From Alterinioella sp963975135 (GTDB taxonomy: Bacteria > Pseudomonadota > Alphaproteobacteria > Rhodobacterales > Rhodobacteraceae): a stretch of 12,428 bases of DNA. Positions within the stretch are counted from its first letter, which is position 1. Every line of letters begins with the position of its first letter. The position numbers were made by a program, and so were the translations under genes. Under the pieces are notes generated by a model. That model saw only the letters and a program-made list of their open reading frames with translations, ran no database searches and was not told the origin of the DNA. Below, in pieces: positions 1-7,837 of the stretch. Location: positions 1 to 12,428 of the forward strand of contig CAXBGQ010000060.1 in the NCBI GenBank assembly GCA_963975135.1. The letters run 5' to 3'.

Positions 1-1
1 C

Positions 2-265
2 ATGGTCACCGCCTGCATTTCCGACGGCATGGGGTTCAGCCTGTTGACCCCCACCCTGCTGATCGACGGGTTTGTCGAACATATGCGGCTGCGGGTGACA
101 CCTCTACCGGTCGCGGGATTGTCGCGCACCCTGACCGTCGTGGCGCGCGACGCCGAGCTGCAGTCGCTGCCGGCCCGGGTTGCAGCGCTGGCGCGGGGCA
201 AACTGACGGACGAGATCGGCCGCCTGATGGGGGATGTCGGCCTTGCCGCGCTGCGCGCGCCCTAA
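2..265 (+). CDS. LysR-type transcriptional regulator, C-terminal fragment (cut by window edge)
   Basis: Only the last 87 codons are present and the reading frame is open to the left edge, so the methionine at base 2 is probably internal. The visible part looks like the final third of an LTTR effector-binding domain: a 'GMGFSLLTPTLL' stretch, similar in kind to the GxGxxxLP segment near the LTTR C terminus, then alternating strands and a terminal helix with 'LPARVAALARGKLTDEIGRL'. There is no DNA-binding domain in view. It converges on gnd, and the two stop codons share the four bases CTAA (262-265). The ligand and target cannot be judged. A different periplasmic-binding-like protein is possible but less likely. 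Confidence 0.6.
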   Translation: MVTACISDGMGFSLLTPTLLIDGFVEHMRLRVTPLPVAGLSRTLTVVARDAELQSLPARVAALARGKLTDEIGRLMGDVGLAALRAP

Positions 266-1656
266 CCCCAGGGTCCGTGTTGACCGGTGCTGCCATCGTC
301 GCGCCGCGCAAACCCGTGCAGCCCGAAGAAATCACGCTGGCCCTGGATCATGTTGGCGGTGCCGCGCGCGGTGCGCATGGTGTCGAAATAGGCCAGACCC
401 GCGCCAAGAGCCGGAACCGCGATGCCGTGGCGGGCGGCGGCGGCGACCAGCGCACGCAAGGGCCCATGGGTCCGGGCCAGGAGATCGGCAAAGAAGGGCG
501 CAAACATCAGGTCGCGGTCCGGATGGGCGGTCAGCGCCTCGGCCATGTCGTCGAGCATCGCCGAGCGGATGATGCATCCGGCGCGCCAGACCTTGGCAAC
601 CTCGGGCAGCGCCAGCTCCCAGCCGAACTCGCGCGCCGCCGCCGCCAGCATGCCGAAGCCCTGGCTGTAACACAGCACCTTGCCGCAAATGAGCGCCGCC
701 TCAAGCAGATCATCGGGCAATTCGGCGGCGTCGATGGGCGTGGGGCCGGCCCCAAAGAGCGCCTCTGCCGCCTGCCGGTCGGCGCGCCGGGCCGACATGT
801 TGCGCGCCGCGACCGCCGCCTCAATCACCGGGATCGGCGCGCCCAGATGCTGCGCCTCGATCGCGGTCCAGCGCCCGGTGCCTTTCTGCCCCGCCGCATC
901 GACGATCACATCCAGAAGCGGGCCGCGCGTGGCCGGATCGGTCGTGGCCGCCACCTGCCCCGAGATCTGCACCAGATAAGAGGCCAGCGGCCCCGCGTTC
1001 CAGCGCGTGAACACCGCGCCGATATCACCCGCCGACCGGCCAAGCCCGTCGCGCATCAGCCCGTAAATCTCGGCGATCATCTGCATATCGGCATATTCGA
1101 TGCCGTTATGAACCGCCTTGACGAAATGGCCCGCCCCTTCCGGGCCCAAAAGCGTGGCGCAGGGCGTGCCCTGATAATCAGCGGCAATGGCCGTCAGGAT
1201 CGGGGCGACGCGGTCCCAATGGGCCGGATCGCCGCCGCCCATGATCGAAGGCCCGTGACGCGCGCCCTCCTCACCGCCCGACACGCCGATGCCGAGAAAT
1301 GCGCCGGGCGCGGCCATGCGGCGGTTCGTGTCGCGGAAATTGGCGTTGCCCGCATCGATGATCAGGTCATCCTCGTCCAATAGCGGGCGCAGCGCGGCAA
1401 TCTGCTGATCGACAGCATCGCCCGCGGGCACCATCAGGATAATGGCGCGGGGGCGTTTCAGGGCGGCGACGAGGCCTTCCAGGCTTTGGGTCGGCGTGAT
1501 ATTCGCGGCCAGATCGCCAGCATCCGCATGAAATAGGTCGGTCACGGTGCCGGTGCGGTTCCAGACCGCGATGTCAAATCCCTTTTCGGCAATGTTGAGC
1601 GCCAGCGCCGCCCCCATCGTGCCCAGACCCACCAGCCCGATATCGCAATCCGCCAT
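262..1656 (-). CDS. gnd: 6-phosphogluconate dehydrogenase, decarboxylating (NADP+)
   Basis: Cytosolic enzyme of the oxidative pentose phosphate pathway: 6-phosphogluconate + NADP+ gives ribulose 5-phosphate + CO2 + NADPH. Numbered from this start (464 aa, normal for the family): Rossmann motif GLGTMG (10-15), NADP-selecting 'NRT' (33-35), substrate loop 'SGGEEGARHGPS' (126-137), catalytic 'KAVHNGIEYADMQ' (K180, H183, N184, E187), and the C-terminal signature 'NMIQGQRDFFGLHGF'. All key residues are intact. An ATG at 1674 adds six residues, but it has no Shine-Dalgarno sequence. The ATG at 1656 is preceded by GGGGGCAGGG, and a TATATG -10-like box (1692-1687) would start the RNA near 1680, so I prefer 1656. 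It is monocistronic here, convergent with the LTTR fragment and divergent from the next LTTR. Identity is very secure; the start is less so. Confidence 0.95.
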   Translation of the reverse strand: MADCDIGLVGLGTMGAALALNIAEKGFDIAVWNRTGTVTDLFHADAGDLAANITPTQSLEGLVAALKRPRAIILMVPAGDAVDQQIAALRPLLDEDDLIIDAGNANFRDTNRRMAAPGAFLGIGVSGGEEGARHGPSIMGGGDPAHWDRVAPILTAIAADYQGTPCATLLGPEGAGHFVKAVHNGIEYADMQMIAEIYGLMRDGLGRSAGDIGAVFTRWNAGPLASYLVQISGQVAATTDPATRGPLLDVIVDAAGQKGTGRWTAIEAQHLGAPIPVIEAAVAARNMSARRADRQAAEALFGAGPTPIDAAELPDDLLEAALICGKVLCYSQGFGMLAAAAREFGWELALPEVAKVWRAGCIIRSAMLDDMAEALTAHPDRDLMFAPFFADLLARTHGPLRALVAAAARHGIAVPALGAGLAYFDTMRTARGTANMIQGQRDFFGLHGFARRDDGSTGQHGPWG

Positions 1657-1800
1657 CCCTGCCCCCGTTTTCATGTTTCATACCAACATATAGCGCGCCA
1701 TGGGACGGGCGCGAAGGGCGGGCATGGAAAAGATTGGACCCGGCGGCGCGCTTCAGTCAAACCTGCAAAAACGGGCGGTCAATTCAAGGAATCTGAAGCC

Positions 1801-2676
1801 ATGGCAATCAAGATCGAGATGCTGCGCGCCTTTGCCATCGTGGCCCAGACCGGCAATCTGGCCGAGGCGGCGACCCGGTTAGGGCGCACGCCGTCCGCGG
1901 TTTCGATGACGCTGAAGGCGTTGGAGGACCATCTCGGCCAGCCTCTGTTCGAGACCGACCGCAAGAACCGCCTGACGCCTCTGGGTGATTTCGTCTTGCA
2001 GCAGGCGCGCACCGAGTTGCGCCAGTTTGACGGCACCATCCGCGCCATTCAGGCGCATGCCCGCGCGCCGCAGGGCCTGATCCGGGTGGCGGCGGTGCCC
2101 TCGGTCGCGGGGCTGGTCTTCCCCACCGTTCTTGCGCGGTTCGGGGCAGCACACCCCGGCGTGTCGGTGGAGATCCGGGATATGGATTCGCTCAGTATTC
2201 TCGATGCGTTGACGCGCGGACAGATCGATATCGGCATCGCCGCGCCGCAGGGTCCTTTGCGCGGGGTGCAGGCGATCACGCTGTTCTCGGATCCGTTCGG
2301 TCTGATCTGCGGGCAGGACCACCCATTGGCGGCGCGCACCGGGCCGCTGCATCTGGCGGATCTGGCCGGGCAGCAGGTTCTGAAAAACGAGCTGTCGGCG
2401 CGCATCGGCCATCCCGAGTTTCAGGCAGCAGTTGGCGCGGCGCTGGTCTCGGCGCAGAACACGCTGTCATTGATTTCAATGGTGCGCTCGGGGGCCTGGG
2501 TGACGGTGTTGCCGCGCACCGTGATGCGGATCGACCCCGACCATCTGGTGTTTCGCCCCTTTGTCGATCTGGACGAGCGTCGGCAGGTCGATCTGTTGCT
2601 GCGCGAGGACCGGATGGAGCGGCCCTATATCCGCGATTTCGCGGATCTTCTGCGCGGGTTCGACTGGCACGCCTAA
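1801..2676 (+). CDS. LysR-type transcriptional regulator (complete)
   Basis: Complete 291-aa LTTR, within the usual 290-320 aa. Residues about 4-62 form the winged helix-turn-helix ('LRAFAIVAQTGNLAEAATRL', then 'TPSAVSMTLKALEDHLGQPL' and 'FETDRKNRLTPLG'). A linker helix leads into the effector-binding domain from about residue 92 ('GLIRVAAVPSVAGLVFPTVL', 'DSLSILDALTRGQIDIGIAA'). The start is supported by AAGGA (1786-1790), ten bases ahead of the ATG. It is divergent from gnd (144-bp gap from the preferred gnd start) and convergent with the operon's last gene, sharing CTAA at 2673-2676. The gap contains GCTTCAG (1750-1756) and its inverted copy CTGAAGC (1793-1799), which could fold around the ribosome-binding site. 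LTTRs often control a divergent neighbour, so gnd is one possible target, but I see no convincing T-N11-A box. Ligand unknown. Confidence 0.9.
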   Translation: MAIKIEMLRAFAIVAQTGNLAEAATRLGRTPSAVSMTLKALEDHLGQPLFETDRKNRLTPLGDFVLQQARTELRQFDGTIRAIQAHARAPQGLIRVAAVPSVAGLVFPTVLARFGAAHPGVSVEIRDMDSLSILDALTRGQIDIGIAAPQGPLRGVQAITLFSDPFGLICGQDHPLAARTGPLHLADLAGQQVLKNELSARIGHPEFQAAVGAALVSAQNTLSLISMVRSGAWVTVLPRTVMRIDPDHLVFRPFVDLDERRQVDLLLREDRMERPYIRDFADLLRGFDWHA

Positions 2677-3536
2677 CGCGCGGCCAGCGCCCGCAGGATC
2701 AAGGGCGTCAGATACATCGGCACCTGGTAGGCCCCGATAAAGGGCAGCAGGGCGGCGATGGCCTCAGGCGGCAGGGCAATGAGGAAAAGTGCGATATTGC
2801 GGTTGCCCGCGATGATGCCAAAGGCGGCGCGGTCGGCGGTTGCCATGCGCCCCCGCGTGACGGCAAAGCCCGCCGCCTGAAGCCCGAAATTGGCGGCAAA
2901 AACCAGCGCCATCCAACCGGCAAGCGCGGTCAGGTCGGATTGCAACAGCGGGCCGATGCCAGCCATCAGGCCAATGACGATAACCGCCAGCGCAACCACG
3001 CCGAGACCATCGAGCGCCTTGATCTGCGCGGGCGCGGGCCGGGGCAGGAACGCGGCGCGGGCGGCGAAGCCAAGGCCCACCGCGCCCATCACCTTGAGCA
3101 TGAGCCAACCCGCCGCCTGTACCCCGCCGCCGATTGTGGGCAGGAGCCAGAATGCCACCAGTGCGGTGGCGGGAAAGGCGGCGGTGCCCAGGATCAAAAG
3201 GCGCATCGCGGGGGCGGGGTTTTCGCCCGCAAGGATGGTGAAATTGGGAGCACCCGTGATGGGCGGCGCGGCCAGCATCAGAACGACTGCCGTTGCGGGC
3301 ACGGTCGCGGCCAGACCCGCGGCATAGAACAACGAAAAGGCCGCGACCGGCAACGCCAGTTGCAGGATGAAAAGCGCACCCAGGCTGCGACCGATCAGGC
3401 GCAATTGGCCGAGCGTCTCGCGAGGACCGATGCGAAAGGCCGACAGAAACAGCAGCCCCGTGACCATCCAGGGCAGATGCGGGGCCATCGCCTGTGCCAG
3501 TCGGGGCAACAAAAGACCGGCGACCAGCCCTGCCAC
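2673..3536 (-). CDS. BASS-family (bile acid:Na+ symporter-like) membrane transporter, start uncertain
   Basis: Very hydrophobic polypeptide with about eight to nine predicted membrane helices, short loops and a late 'AFGIIAGNRNIALFLIALP' segment typical of the BASS fold. Relatives move organic anions such as bile acids, pantothenate or 2-oxo acids with sodium; the substrate here is unknown. The coordinates use a GTG at 3536, but that start cuts into the first helix ('LVAGLLLPRLAQ'). The frame stays open upstream past the dctM stop, encoding 'ILARALAFAALHGRLVLVAG', which looks like a natural BASS N terminus, yet it contains no ATG, GTG or TTG. A non-standard ATC or ACG near 3585-3590, directly after GGGGG and the dctM stop, is possible. 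It is the last gene of the six-gene operon, so it may import a related substrate or export a pathway product. Family fairly sure, start not. Confidence 0.78.
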   Translation of the reverse strand: MAGLVAGLLLPRLAQAMAPHLPWMVTGLLFLSAFRIGPRETLGQLRLIGRSLGALFILQLALPVAAFSLFYAAGLAATVPATAVVLMLAAPPITGAPNFTILAGENPAPAMRLLILGTAAFPATALVAFWLLPTIGGGVQAAGWLMLKVMGAVGLGFAARAAFLPRPAPAQIKALDGLGVVALAVIVIGLMAGIGPLLQSDLTALAGWMALVFAANFGLQAAGFAVTRGRMATADRAAFGIIAGNRNIALFLIALPPEAIAALLPFIGAYQVPMYLTPLILRALAAR

Positions 3537-3592
3537 CAGAACCAGCCGCCCGTGCAGCGCCGCAAAGGCCAGCGCCCGTGCAAGGATCGTCG

Positions 3593-4912
3593 CTACCCCC
3601 CCGATGCCGGGCCACCGCGCAGGTTTTCGGGCAGCCAGAGCGCGATGTCAGGGAACCAGATCAACACGAAAACCATCAGCACCATGATCATGAACATCGG
3701 CAGGCTGGCCTTGGAGATATAGCTCATCTCGTGATCGGTCATGCCCTGCAACACGAAGAGGTTGAAGCCAATGGGCGGCGTGATCTGGGCCATCTCGACC
3801 ACCACCACGACGAAGATGCCGAACCAGATCAGATCGATGCCCGCCTCGCGCACCATCGGCTCGACCACGGCCATGGTCAGCACCACCGACGAAATGCCAT
3901 CGAGGAACATGCCAAGGATGATGTAAAACACCAAGAGCGCCATCAAAAGCTGGAACCGCGTCAGCTCCATCGCGGCGATCATATCGGCCAGCGCGCGCGG
4001 CAGGCCAGTGAACCCCATCGACAGTTTCAAAAACGCCGCCCCGGCCAGAATGAGCGCGATCATCGCACTGGTGCGGGTCGCCCCCATCAGGCTTTCGCGA
4101 AAACTCTCCCAGTTCAGTGACCCTTGCCCTGCCGCCAGCACGAGGCTGCCGATGACGCCAAAGGCCGCCGCCTCGGTGGCGGTGGCATAGCCCAGATACA
4201 TCGACCCGATCACCACCAGGATGAGGCAGATCACCGGCAGCAGGAAGCGTGAGTTCTTGACCTTCTCGACGAAAGTCATCGCGCCTTCGGGTGTCGGCTG
4301 CCAGCTCTTGGAAAAGATCGAATAGAGCGCCACATAGCCCATGAACATGAAGGCCAGAACAAGGCCGGGAAAGACACCCGCAAAGAAAAGCTGGGTGATC
4401 GATTCATTGACCGTGACGCCATAAACGATCAACGCCAGCGAGGGCGGGATCATCAGCCCCAGGGTGGCCGCCCCCGCCAGCGTGCCGATGATCATCGTCT
4501 CGGGATAATTGCGCGCCCGCAATTCGGGGATCGACATTTTGCCCACGGTGGTCAGCGTCGCGGCAGACGATCCCGAAACGGCGGCAAAGACCGTGCAGCC
4601 CACGATATTGGTATGGACCAACCCGCCGGGCAACCGGGCCAGCCAGGGCGACAGGCCCTTGAACATATCCTCTGATAGCCGCGTTCGGTATAGTATCTCG
4701 CCCATCCAAATAAAGAGCGGCAGCGCCGTCAACGTCCAGGATGAGGACGAGGCCCACATCGTGGTGATCATGGTGTCGCCGACGGGGCGGGTGGTGAAAA
4801 GCTCCATGCCCACCCAGGCCACGCCCATCAGCGCGATGCCGACCCAGACGCCAGTGCCCAGAAGAAAGAAAAGAACAAAGAGGAATATGATAATTGCGAG
4901 AATTTCGGTCAT
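3593..4912 (-). CDS. dctM: TRAP transporter large permease subunit (DctM family)
   Basis: Inner-membrane translocation subunit of a tripartite ATP-independent periplasmic transporter, which uses the sodium or proton gradient to import a ligand handed over by the binding protein. The 439-aa length and roughly 12 helices are normal. Hallmarks: 'FAAVSGSSAATLTTVGKMSI', then 'GTLAGAATLGLMIPPSLALI', and the pseudo-repeat 'EMAQITPPIGFNLFVLQGMT' near the C terminus. The frame can be read from an ATG at 4981, but that lies inside dctQ. The ATG at 4912 starts at the first hydrophobic helix and follows GGGGA (4921-4925) in the end of dctQ, so I chose it. Only four bases separate it from the dctQ stop, implying coupled translation. 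The BASS gene follows directly. Confidence 0.95.
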   Translation of the reverse strand: MTEILAIIIFLFVLFFLLGTGVWVGIALMGVAWVGMELFTTRPVGDTMITTMWASSSSWTLTALPLFIWMGEILYRTRLSEDMFKGLSPWLARLPGGLVHTNIVGCTVFAAVSGSSAATLTTVGKMSIPELRARNYPETMIIGTLAGAATLGLMIPPSLALIVYGVTVNESITQLFFAGVFPGLVLAFMFMGYVALYSIFSKSWQPTPEGAMTFVEKVKNSRFLLPVICLILVVIGSMYLGYATATEAAAFGVIGSLVLAAGQGSLNWESFRESLMGATRTSAMIALILAGAAFLKLSMGFTGLPRALADMIAAMELTRFQLLMALLVFYIILGMFLDGISSVVLTMAVVEPMVREAGIDLIWFGIFVVVVVEMAQITPPIGFNLFVLQGMTDHEMSYISKASLPMFMIMVLMVFVLIWFPDIALWLPENLRGGPASGG

Positions 4913-4916
4913 ATCA

Positions 4917-5453
4917 TCATTCCCCAAAGCTCTGATCGACGAGATCGCGCTTGATCCGGTGATCGCCACGAAAAATGACATGGATCAGGTGATCGACCAG
5001 AGCGATGCCAAGAATGCCGCCGCCGATCACCATCACCGATTGCGGTATCCACAAGGGGCTGGCGTCCTGCGCCTGGCTGACTTCATCGAATTTCCACGAC
5101 CAGTAGGTGAACCAATAGGCGTAATAGACGAAATACCAGACGATGATCGAGGCCAGACCAAAGCACCAGACCTCGAGCGCCCATTTTGCCTTGGGCGGCA
5201 CCGCGTTCAACAGGATCGAGACCCGGATATGGGCACCGCGATTAAGCGCGCTGGCAAAGGCCAGAAACGACGCGGCGGCCATGAAATAGCCGGCGTAATT
5301 GGGCGCTCCGGGAAAAATCTCGCCGGTCCAGCGGGCCACCATCTGGGCCACGATCAGGGCCAGGATGGCAATCAGGCAAAGGGCAGCCAACACGCCCGAA
5401 ACCTTGTAGAGACCGTCAAGAAATGTTCGGAGCAAGCCGGATAATCGTGCCAT
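4917..5453 (-). CDS. dctQ: TRAP transporter small permease subunit (DctQ family)
   Basis: 178-aa membrane protein with four predicted helices (about residues 17-40, 52-72, 92-115, 135-158), the normal DctQ layout. It forms the membrane complex with DctM and is required for uptake through a mechanism shared across TRAP systems. 'GAHIRVSILLNAVPPKAKW' matches the conserved cytoplasmic 'RGxHIRVxxL' region between helices 2 and 3. The start is supported by AAAGGG about eight bases upstream of the ATG. It lies 104 bases after dctP, a gap that holds a GC-rich hairpin, and four bases before dctM. Sequence in this family diverges strongly, so the identification rests on size, topology and position between dctP and dctM as much as on residues. 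Confidence 0.92.
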   Translation of the reverse strand: MARLSGLLRTFLDGLYKVSGVLAALCLIAILALIVAQMVARWTGEIFPGAPNYAGYFMAAASFLAFASALNRGAHIRVSILLNAVPPKAKWALEVWCFGLASIIVWYFVYYAYWFTYWSWKFDEVSQAQDASPLWIPQSVMVIGGGILGIALVDHLIHVIFRGDHRIKRDLVDQSFGE

Positions 5454-5482
5454 GGGTCGGGCCCTTTGCGCATTGCGTGTCG

Positions 5483-5544
5483 AAAAAATTCAGGTGTCCG
5501 GGGGCGGGGGCGATGGGAGGCCACCGCCACCGCGCCCCACGGAC
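5483..5544 (-). terminator. GC-rich hairpin plus U-run between dctP and dctQ (attenuator or mRNA-stabilising stem-loop)
   Basis: On the plus strand GTCCG+GGGGCG (5496-5506) pairs with CGCCCC+A+CGGAC (5533-5544), giving an 11-bp stem with one bulged base. In the mRNA this follows the dctP stop by about 14 bases. Six uridines (from A6 at 5483-5488) come seven bases after the stem, farther than in a classical intrinsic terminator. It may therefore act as a leaky terminator or as a barrier to 3' exonucleases that protects dctP mRNA. Either role would raise binding protein relative to the two permeases. The structure is seen; the function is inferred. Confidence 0.5.
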
Positions 5545-5557
5545 AGGACGGGGCGGT

Positions 5558-6538
5558 TTACTGCGCCGCCGCCGCCAGCTCGCGATAGGCATCGACAATT
5601 GCCTGGCCTTCGGGGCCCGCCGCCTCAAGCCATTCGGCGGTCATGATCTCACCGATGGCGCGCAGTTCGGCCATCAGCTCTTCGCCCGCAGGCTCGACCG
5701 TCATGCCACCGGCACGCAGACCGGCAAGGGTAAAGCCGGTATATTCGCGCGCCCGCCATGTGCCGGCATATTCAGCCAGATCTGCGCAGGCATTGATGAT
5801 GTTCTGGTTGGCCTCGGAGGTGTCGTTCCAGACATCGGCATTGACCATGATATAGTTGCGCGGCAGCCAGGCATCGACTTCGTAGAAATTGCTCAGGCTT
5901 TCCCAGACGCGGCGGTCATAACCGGTGGCCCCGGATGAGACCATGGACGAGGCAACACCGGTGGCAAAGGCTTGGCTGATCTCGGCGGCTTCGATGGTCA
6001 CCGGCAACATGCCGGTCAGTTCCGCCAGACGGTTGGTCGCGTTGTTATAGGAGCGGAACCGGATGCCCTCCATATCGGCGACCGAATTGATCTCCTGATT
6101 GAAATAGAGCCCCTGCGGCGGCCACGGCACCGAATAGAGCAGATGCAGGTTCTGGCTTTCCAGAAGCTCGGTGATGGTGGGTTCGGCCGCTTCCCACAAC
6201 AGCGCGTGTTCTTCGAAGGACCCGACAAGGAAGGGGATCGAATCAAAGCCAAAGAGCGCGTTTTCGTTCTGGTGGCCCGACAGCAGGCGTTCACCGATGG
6301 GCACCTGGCCGGTCTGGATCGCGCGTTTGATATCGGCTCCGGCAAAGAGCGAGCCGCCGGGATGGGTCACGATCTCGATATCGCCGCCGGTACCGGTGGT
6401 GACGCATTGCGCGAACTCGGATCCGGTGACGGAATGGTAATTGGTGGCGGAATAGGCCATCGGCATATCCCAGACGACCTGGGCGAACGACGGGGTCGCG
6501 ACCGCCATGATGGCGACGCTCAGCGTGAAGGTTTTCAT
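5558..6538 (-). CDS. dctP: TRAP transporter periplasmic substrate-binding protein (DctP family)
   Basis: 326-aa secreted binding protein. Residues 1-19 are a Sec signal peptide (MKTF start, hydrophobic core, 'SFA' before Q20). The mature protein shows DctP-family features: an early 'WDMPMAYSATNYHS' strand-turn, 'HPGGSLFAGADIKRAIQTGQ' (about 58-78), 'PFLVGSFEEHALLWEAA', 'LLYSVPWPPQGLYFNQ', and 'GIRFRSYNNATNRL', which carries the arginine that normally clamps a ligand carboxylate. The carboxylate clamp suggests an organic or amino acid, but the ligand cannot be named. It starts 51 bases after the oxidoreductase stop, behind a strong AAGGAG (6549-6554) and an A-rich leader. That fits the high expression expected of a binding protein compared with DctQ and DctM. 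Confidence 0.95.
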   Translation of the reverse strand: MKTFTLSVAIMAVATPSFAQVVWDMPMAYSATNYHSVTGSEFAQCVTTGTGGDIEIVTHPGGSLFAGADIKRAIQTGQVPIGERLLSGHQNENALFGFDSIPFLVGSFEEHALLWEAAEPTITELLESQNLHLLYSVPWPPQGLYFNQEINSVADMEGIRFRSYNNATNRLAELTGMLPVTIEAAEISQAFATGVASSMVSSGATGYDRRVWESLSNFYEVDAWLPRNYIMVNADVWNDTSEANQNIINACADLAEYAGTWRAREYTGFTLAGLRAGGMTVEPAGEELMAELRAIGEIMTAEWLEAAGPEGQAIVDAYRELAAAAQ

Positions 6539-6548
6539 TGTCTTGTCT

Positions 6549-6593
6549 CTCCTTGTTGGGTTGGTTTTATTGTTTTTTTTGTGGGTCTGTCAG
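6549..6593 (-). promoter_or_regulatory. A-rich dctP leader with strong Shine-Dalgarno and possible internal promoter
   Basis: The 51-base gap upstream of dctP is A-rich on the mRNA strand (A8 from T8 at 6573-6580) and ends in AAGGAG (6549-6554), ten bases before the ATG. A -35-like CTGACA (complement of 6588-6593, overlapping the oxidoreductase stop) stands 16 bases from a -10-like AATAAA (complement of 6566-6571). That could give dctP its own short transcript. The ribosome-binding site is clear; the promoter is a weak match and only a candidate. Confidence 0.35.
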
Positions 6594-7837
6594 CTCGCGA
6601 ACCTCTGCGGGTCATAGGGCCGCATATCCATATTGGGGGTTTGCCCCGTTATCATCTGTGCGATCAGTCGGCCCGTTTTCGGCCCGCCGGTCAAGCCTAT
6701 GTGGTGATGACCAAAGCCCGCATAGACACCGGTGGCCCCGACCTGCCCGATCAAGGGCAGGCTGTCGGCGGGGGCCGGGCGGTGGCCTTGCCACTCCTCT
6801 TCGCGGGTCGCCTTCAGGGTCGGAAAGGCCTGCGCAACCTGACGCCTGAGCAGCGCAAAGGGTGCCCGCGATGGCCCGGCCTCCAGCCCACCGAACTCGA
6901 CCACGCCGGCGCAGCGCAGACCGTCCTGCATCGGGGTCGCCACGAATTTCCCCGCCGCCACCATGAAGGGCTTGGACGGGCCGTTTTCGGCCCCCTCATA
7001 GACGATGTGATAGCCACGCTCCGATTCGAGCGGCACCTTGAGCCCCAGCTTCGCCATCAGGGGCTTCGACCAGACTCCGGTGGCCAGAACGACCTCCGAA
7101 CAGGGCAGCGTTTCGCGCTCGGTGACCACGGCGCTGACGCGGCCGTCCGTCAGGGTGAAATCGCGCACCTCGGCCTGGTGCCAGACCCCGCCCAGTTTCA
7201 CAAACGCATCCGTCAGCGCCGCCACATAGGCGCGGGGGTCGCGGATCCAGCCGTGATCGCGCATCACCGCAAGACAGGTGACAGCCGGGCCAAAGGCGGG
7301 CTCGAACTCCTGCACCGCCGCGCCTTCGAGGATCTCAGGCGTAAAGCCGTGATCGCGGCGCAGGCCAAAGGTATAGGCGTCGGCCTCAAAGGCGGCGCGG
7401 TCCTTGTAGGCAAAGCTGTAGGGGCCCTGGGACATCCAGGCGGCGCTGTCGGTGCCCTGGGTCAGGGCCTTGTGCTGTTCGATGGCGTCTCCCACGATGG
7501 GGGCAAGGCCAGCCGCGATGCGCCGTGTATCGGCATCATTGGCATGGCTGAGATAGCGCAGCAGCCAGGGCACCAGTTTCGGCAGGTAGGACCAGCGCAG
7601 AAAGAGCGGGAAATCGCGATTGAGCAGATAGCCCGGCCCCTTGAGGATCAACCCCGGCGCGGTCACCGGCACCATCGCGCAGGCGGCCAGAACGCCGCCA
7701 TTGCCATAGGAGGTGCCCATGCCCGGTTCGCCCCGGTCAACCAGCGTGACCTGCCGCCCCGCCCGCGCCAGCCAGATGGCGGTGGACACGCCGACAATGC
7801 CCGCGCCGATCACGATGACGGGTTTCGTGTCGCTCAT
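6590..7837 (-). CDS. FAD-dependent amine/D-amino acid oxidoreductase (DAO/DadA superfamily)
   Basis: 415-aa flavoprotein. FAD-binding Rossmann motif 'VIVIGAGIVGVSTAIWLARA' (GAGIVG at 11-16), acidic residue D34 for the adenosine ribose, and 'TSYGNGGVL' (42-50) as in D-amino-acid dehydrogenases. Near the C terminus 'RPAPADSLPLIG' and 'VYAGFGHHHIGLTGGPKTG' match the second FAD-contacting region of DadA-like enzymes. Members oxidise the C-N bond of D-amino acids, hydroxyproline epimers, sarcosine or glycine to an imine or 2-oxo acid and pass electrons to quinone or oxygen. There is no signal peptide, so it is cytoplasmic or peripherally membrane-bound. Its ATG overlaps the stop of the upstream MLE-like gene as ATGA, so the two are translationally coupled, and a shared pathway is likely. 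The substrate is not determined; an L- or D-imino acid or amino acid is the leading guess. Confidence 0.88.
   Translation of the reverse strand: MSDTKPVIVIGAGIVGVSTAIWLARAGRQVTLVDRGEPGMGTSYGNGGVLAACAMVPVTAPGLILKGPGYLLNRDFPLFLRWSYLPKLVPWLLRYLSHANDADTRRIAAGLAPIVGDAIEQHKALTQGTDSAAWMSQGPYSFAYKDRAAFEADAYTFGLRRDHGFTPEILEGAAVQEFEPAFGPAVTCLAVMRDHGWIRDPRAYVAALTDAFVKLGGVWHQAEVRDFTLTDGRVSAVVTERETLPCSEVVLATGVWSKPLMAKLGLKVPLESERGYHIVYEGAENGPSKPFMVAAGKFVATPMQDGLRCAGVVEFGGLEAGPSRAPFALLRRQVAQAFPTLKATREEEWQGHRPAPADSLPLIGQVGATGVYAGFGHHHIGLTGGPKTGRLIAQMITGQTPNMDMRPYDPQRFAS

Noticed and set aside
277..1383. 368-codon plus-strand frame opposite gnd
   Set aside because: It is antisense to an intact gnd with all catalytic residues, has low-complexity Arg/Gly/His composition, and no ribosome-binding site or domain.
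1675..1800. An LTTR T-N11-A operator between gnd and the second LTTR
   Set aside because: No convincing palindrome with that spacing was found; only a short CTTCAG/CTGAAG inverted repeat is present.
2764..3615. 283-codon minus-strand frame overlapping the BASS gene in another frame
   Set aside because: Its composition is Arg/Gly-rich without membrane helices, while the other frame gives a coherent polytopic membrane protein.
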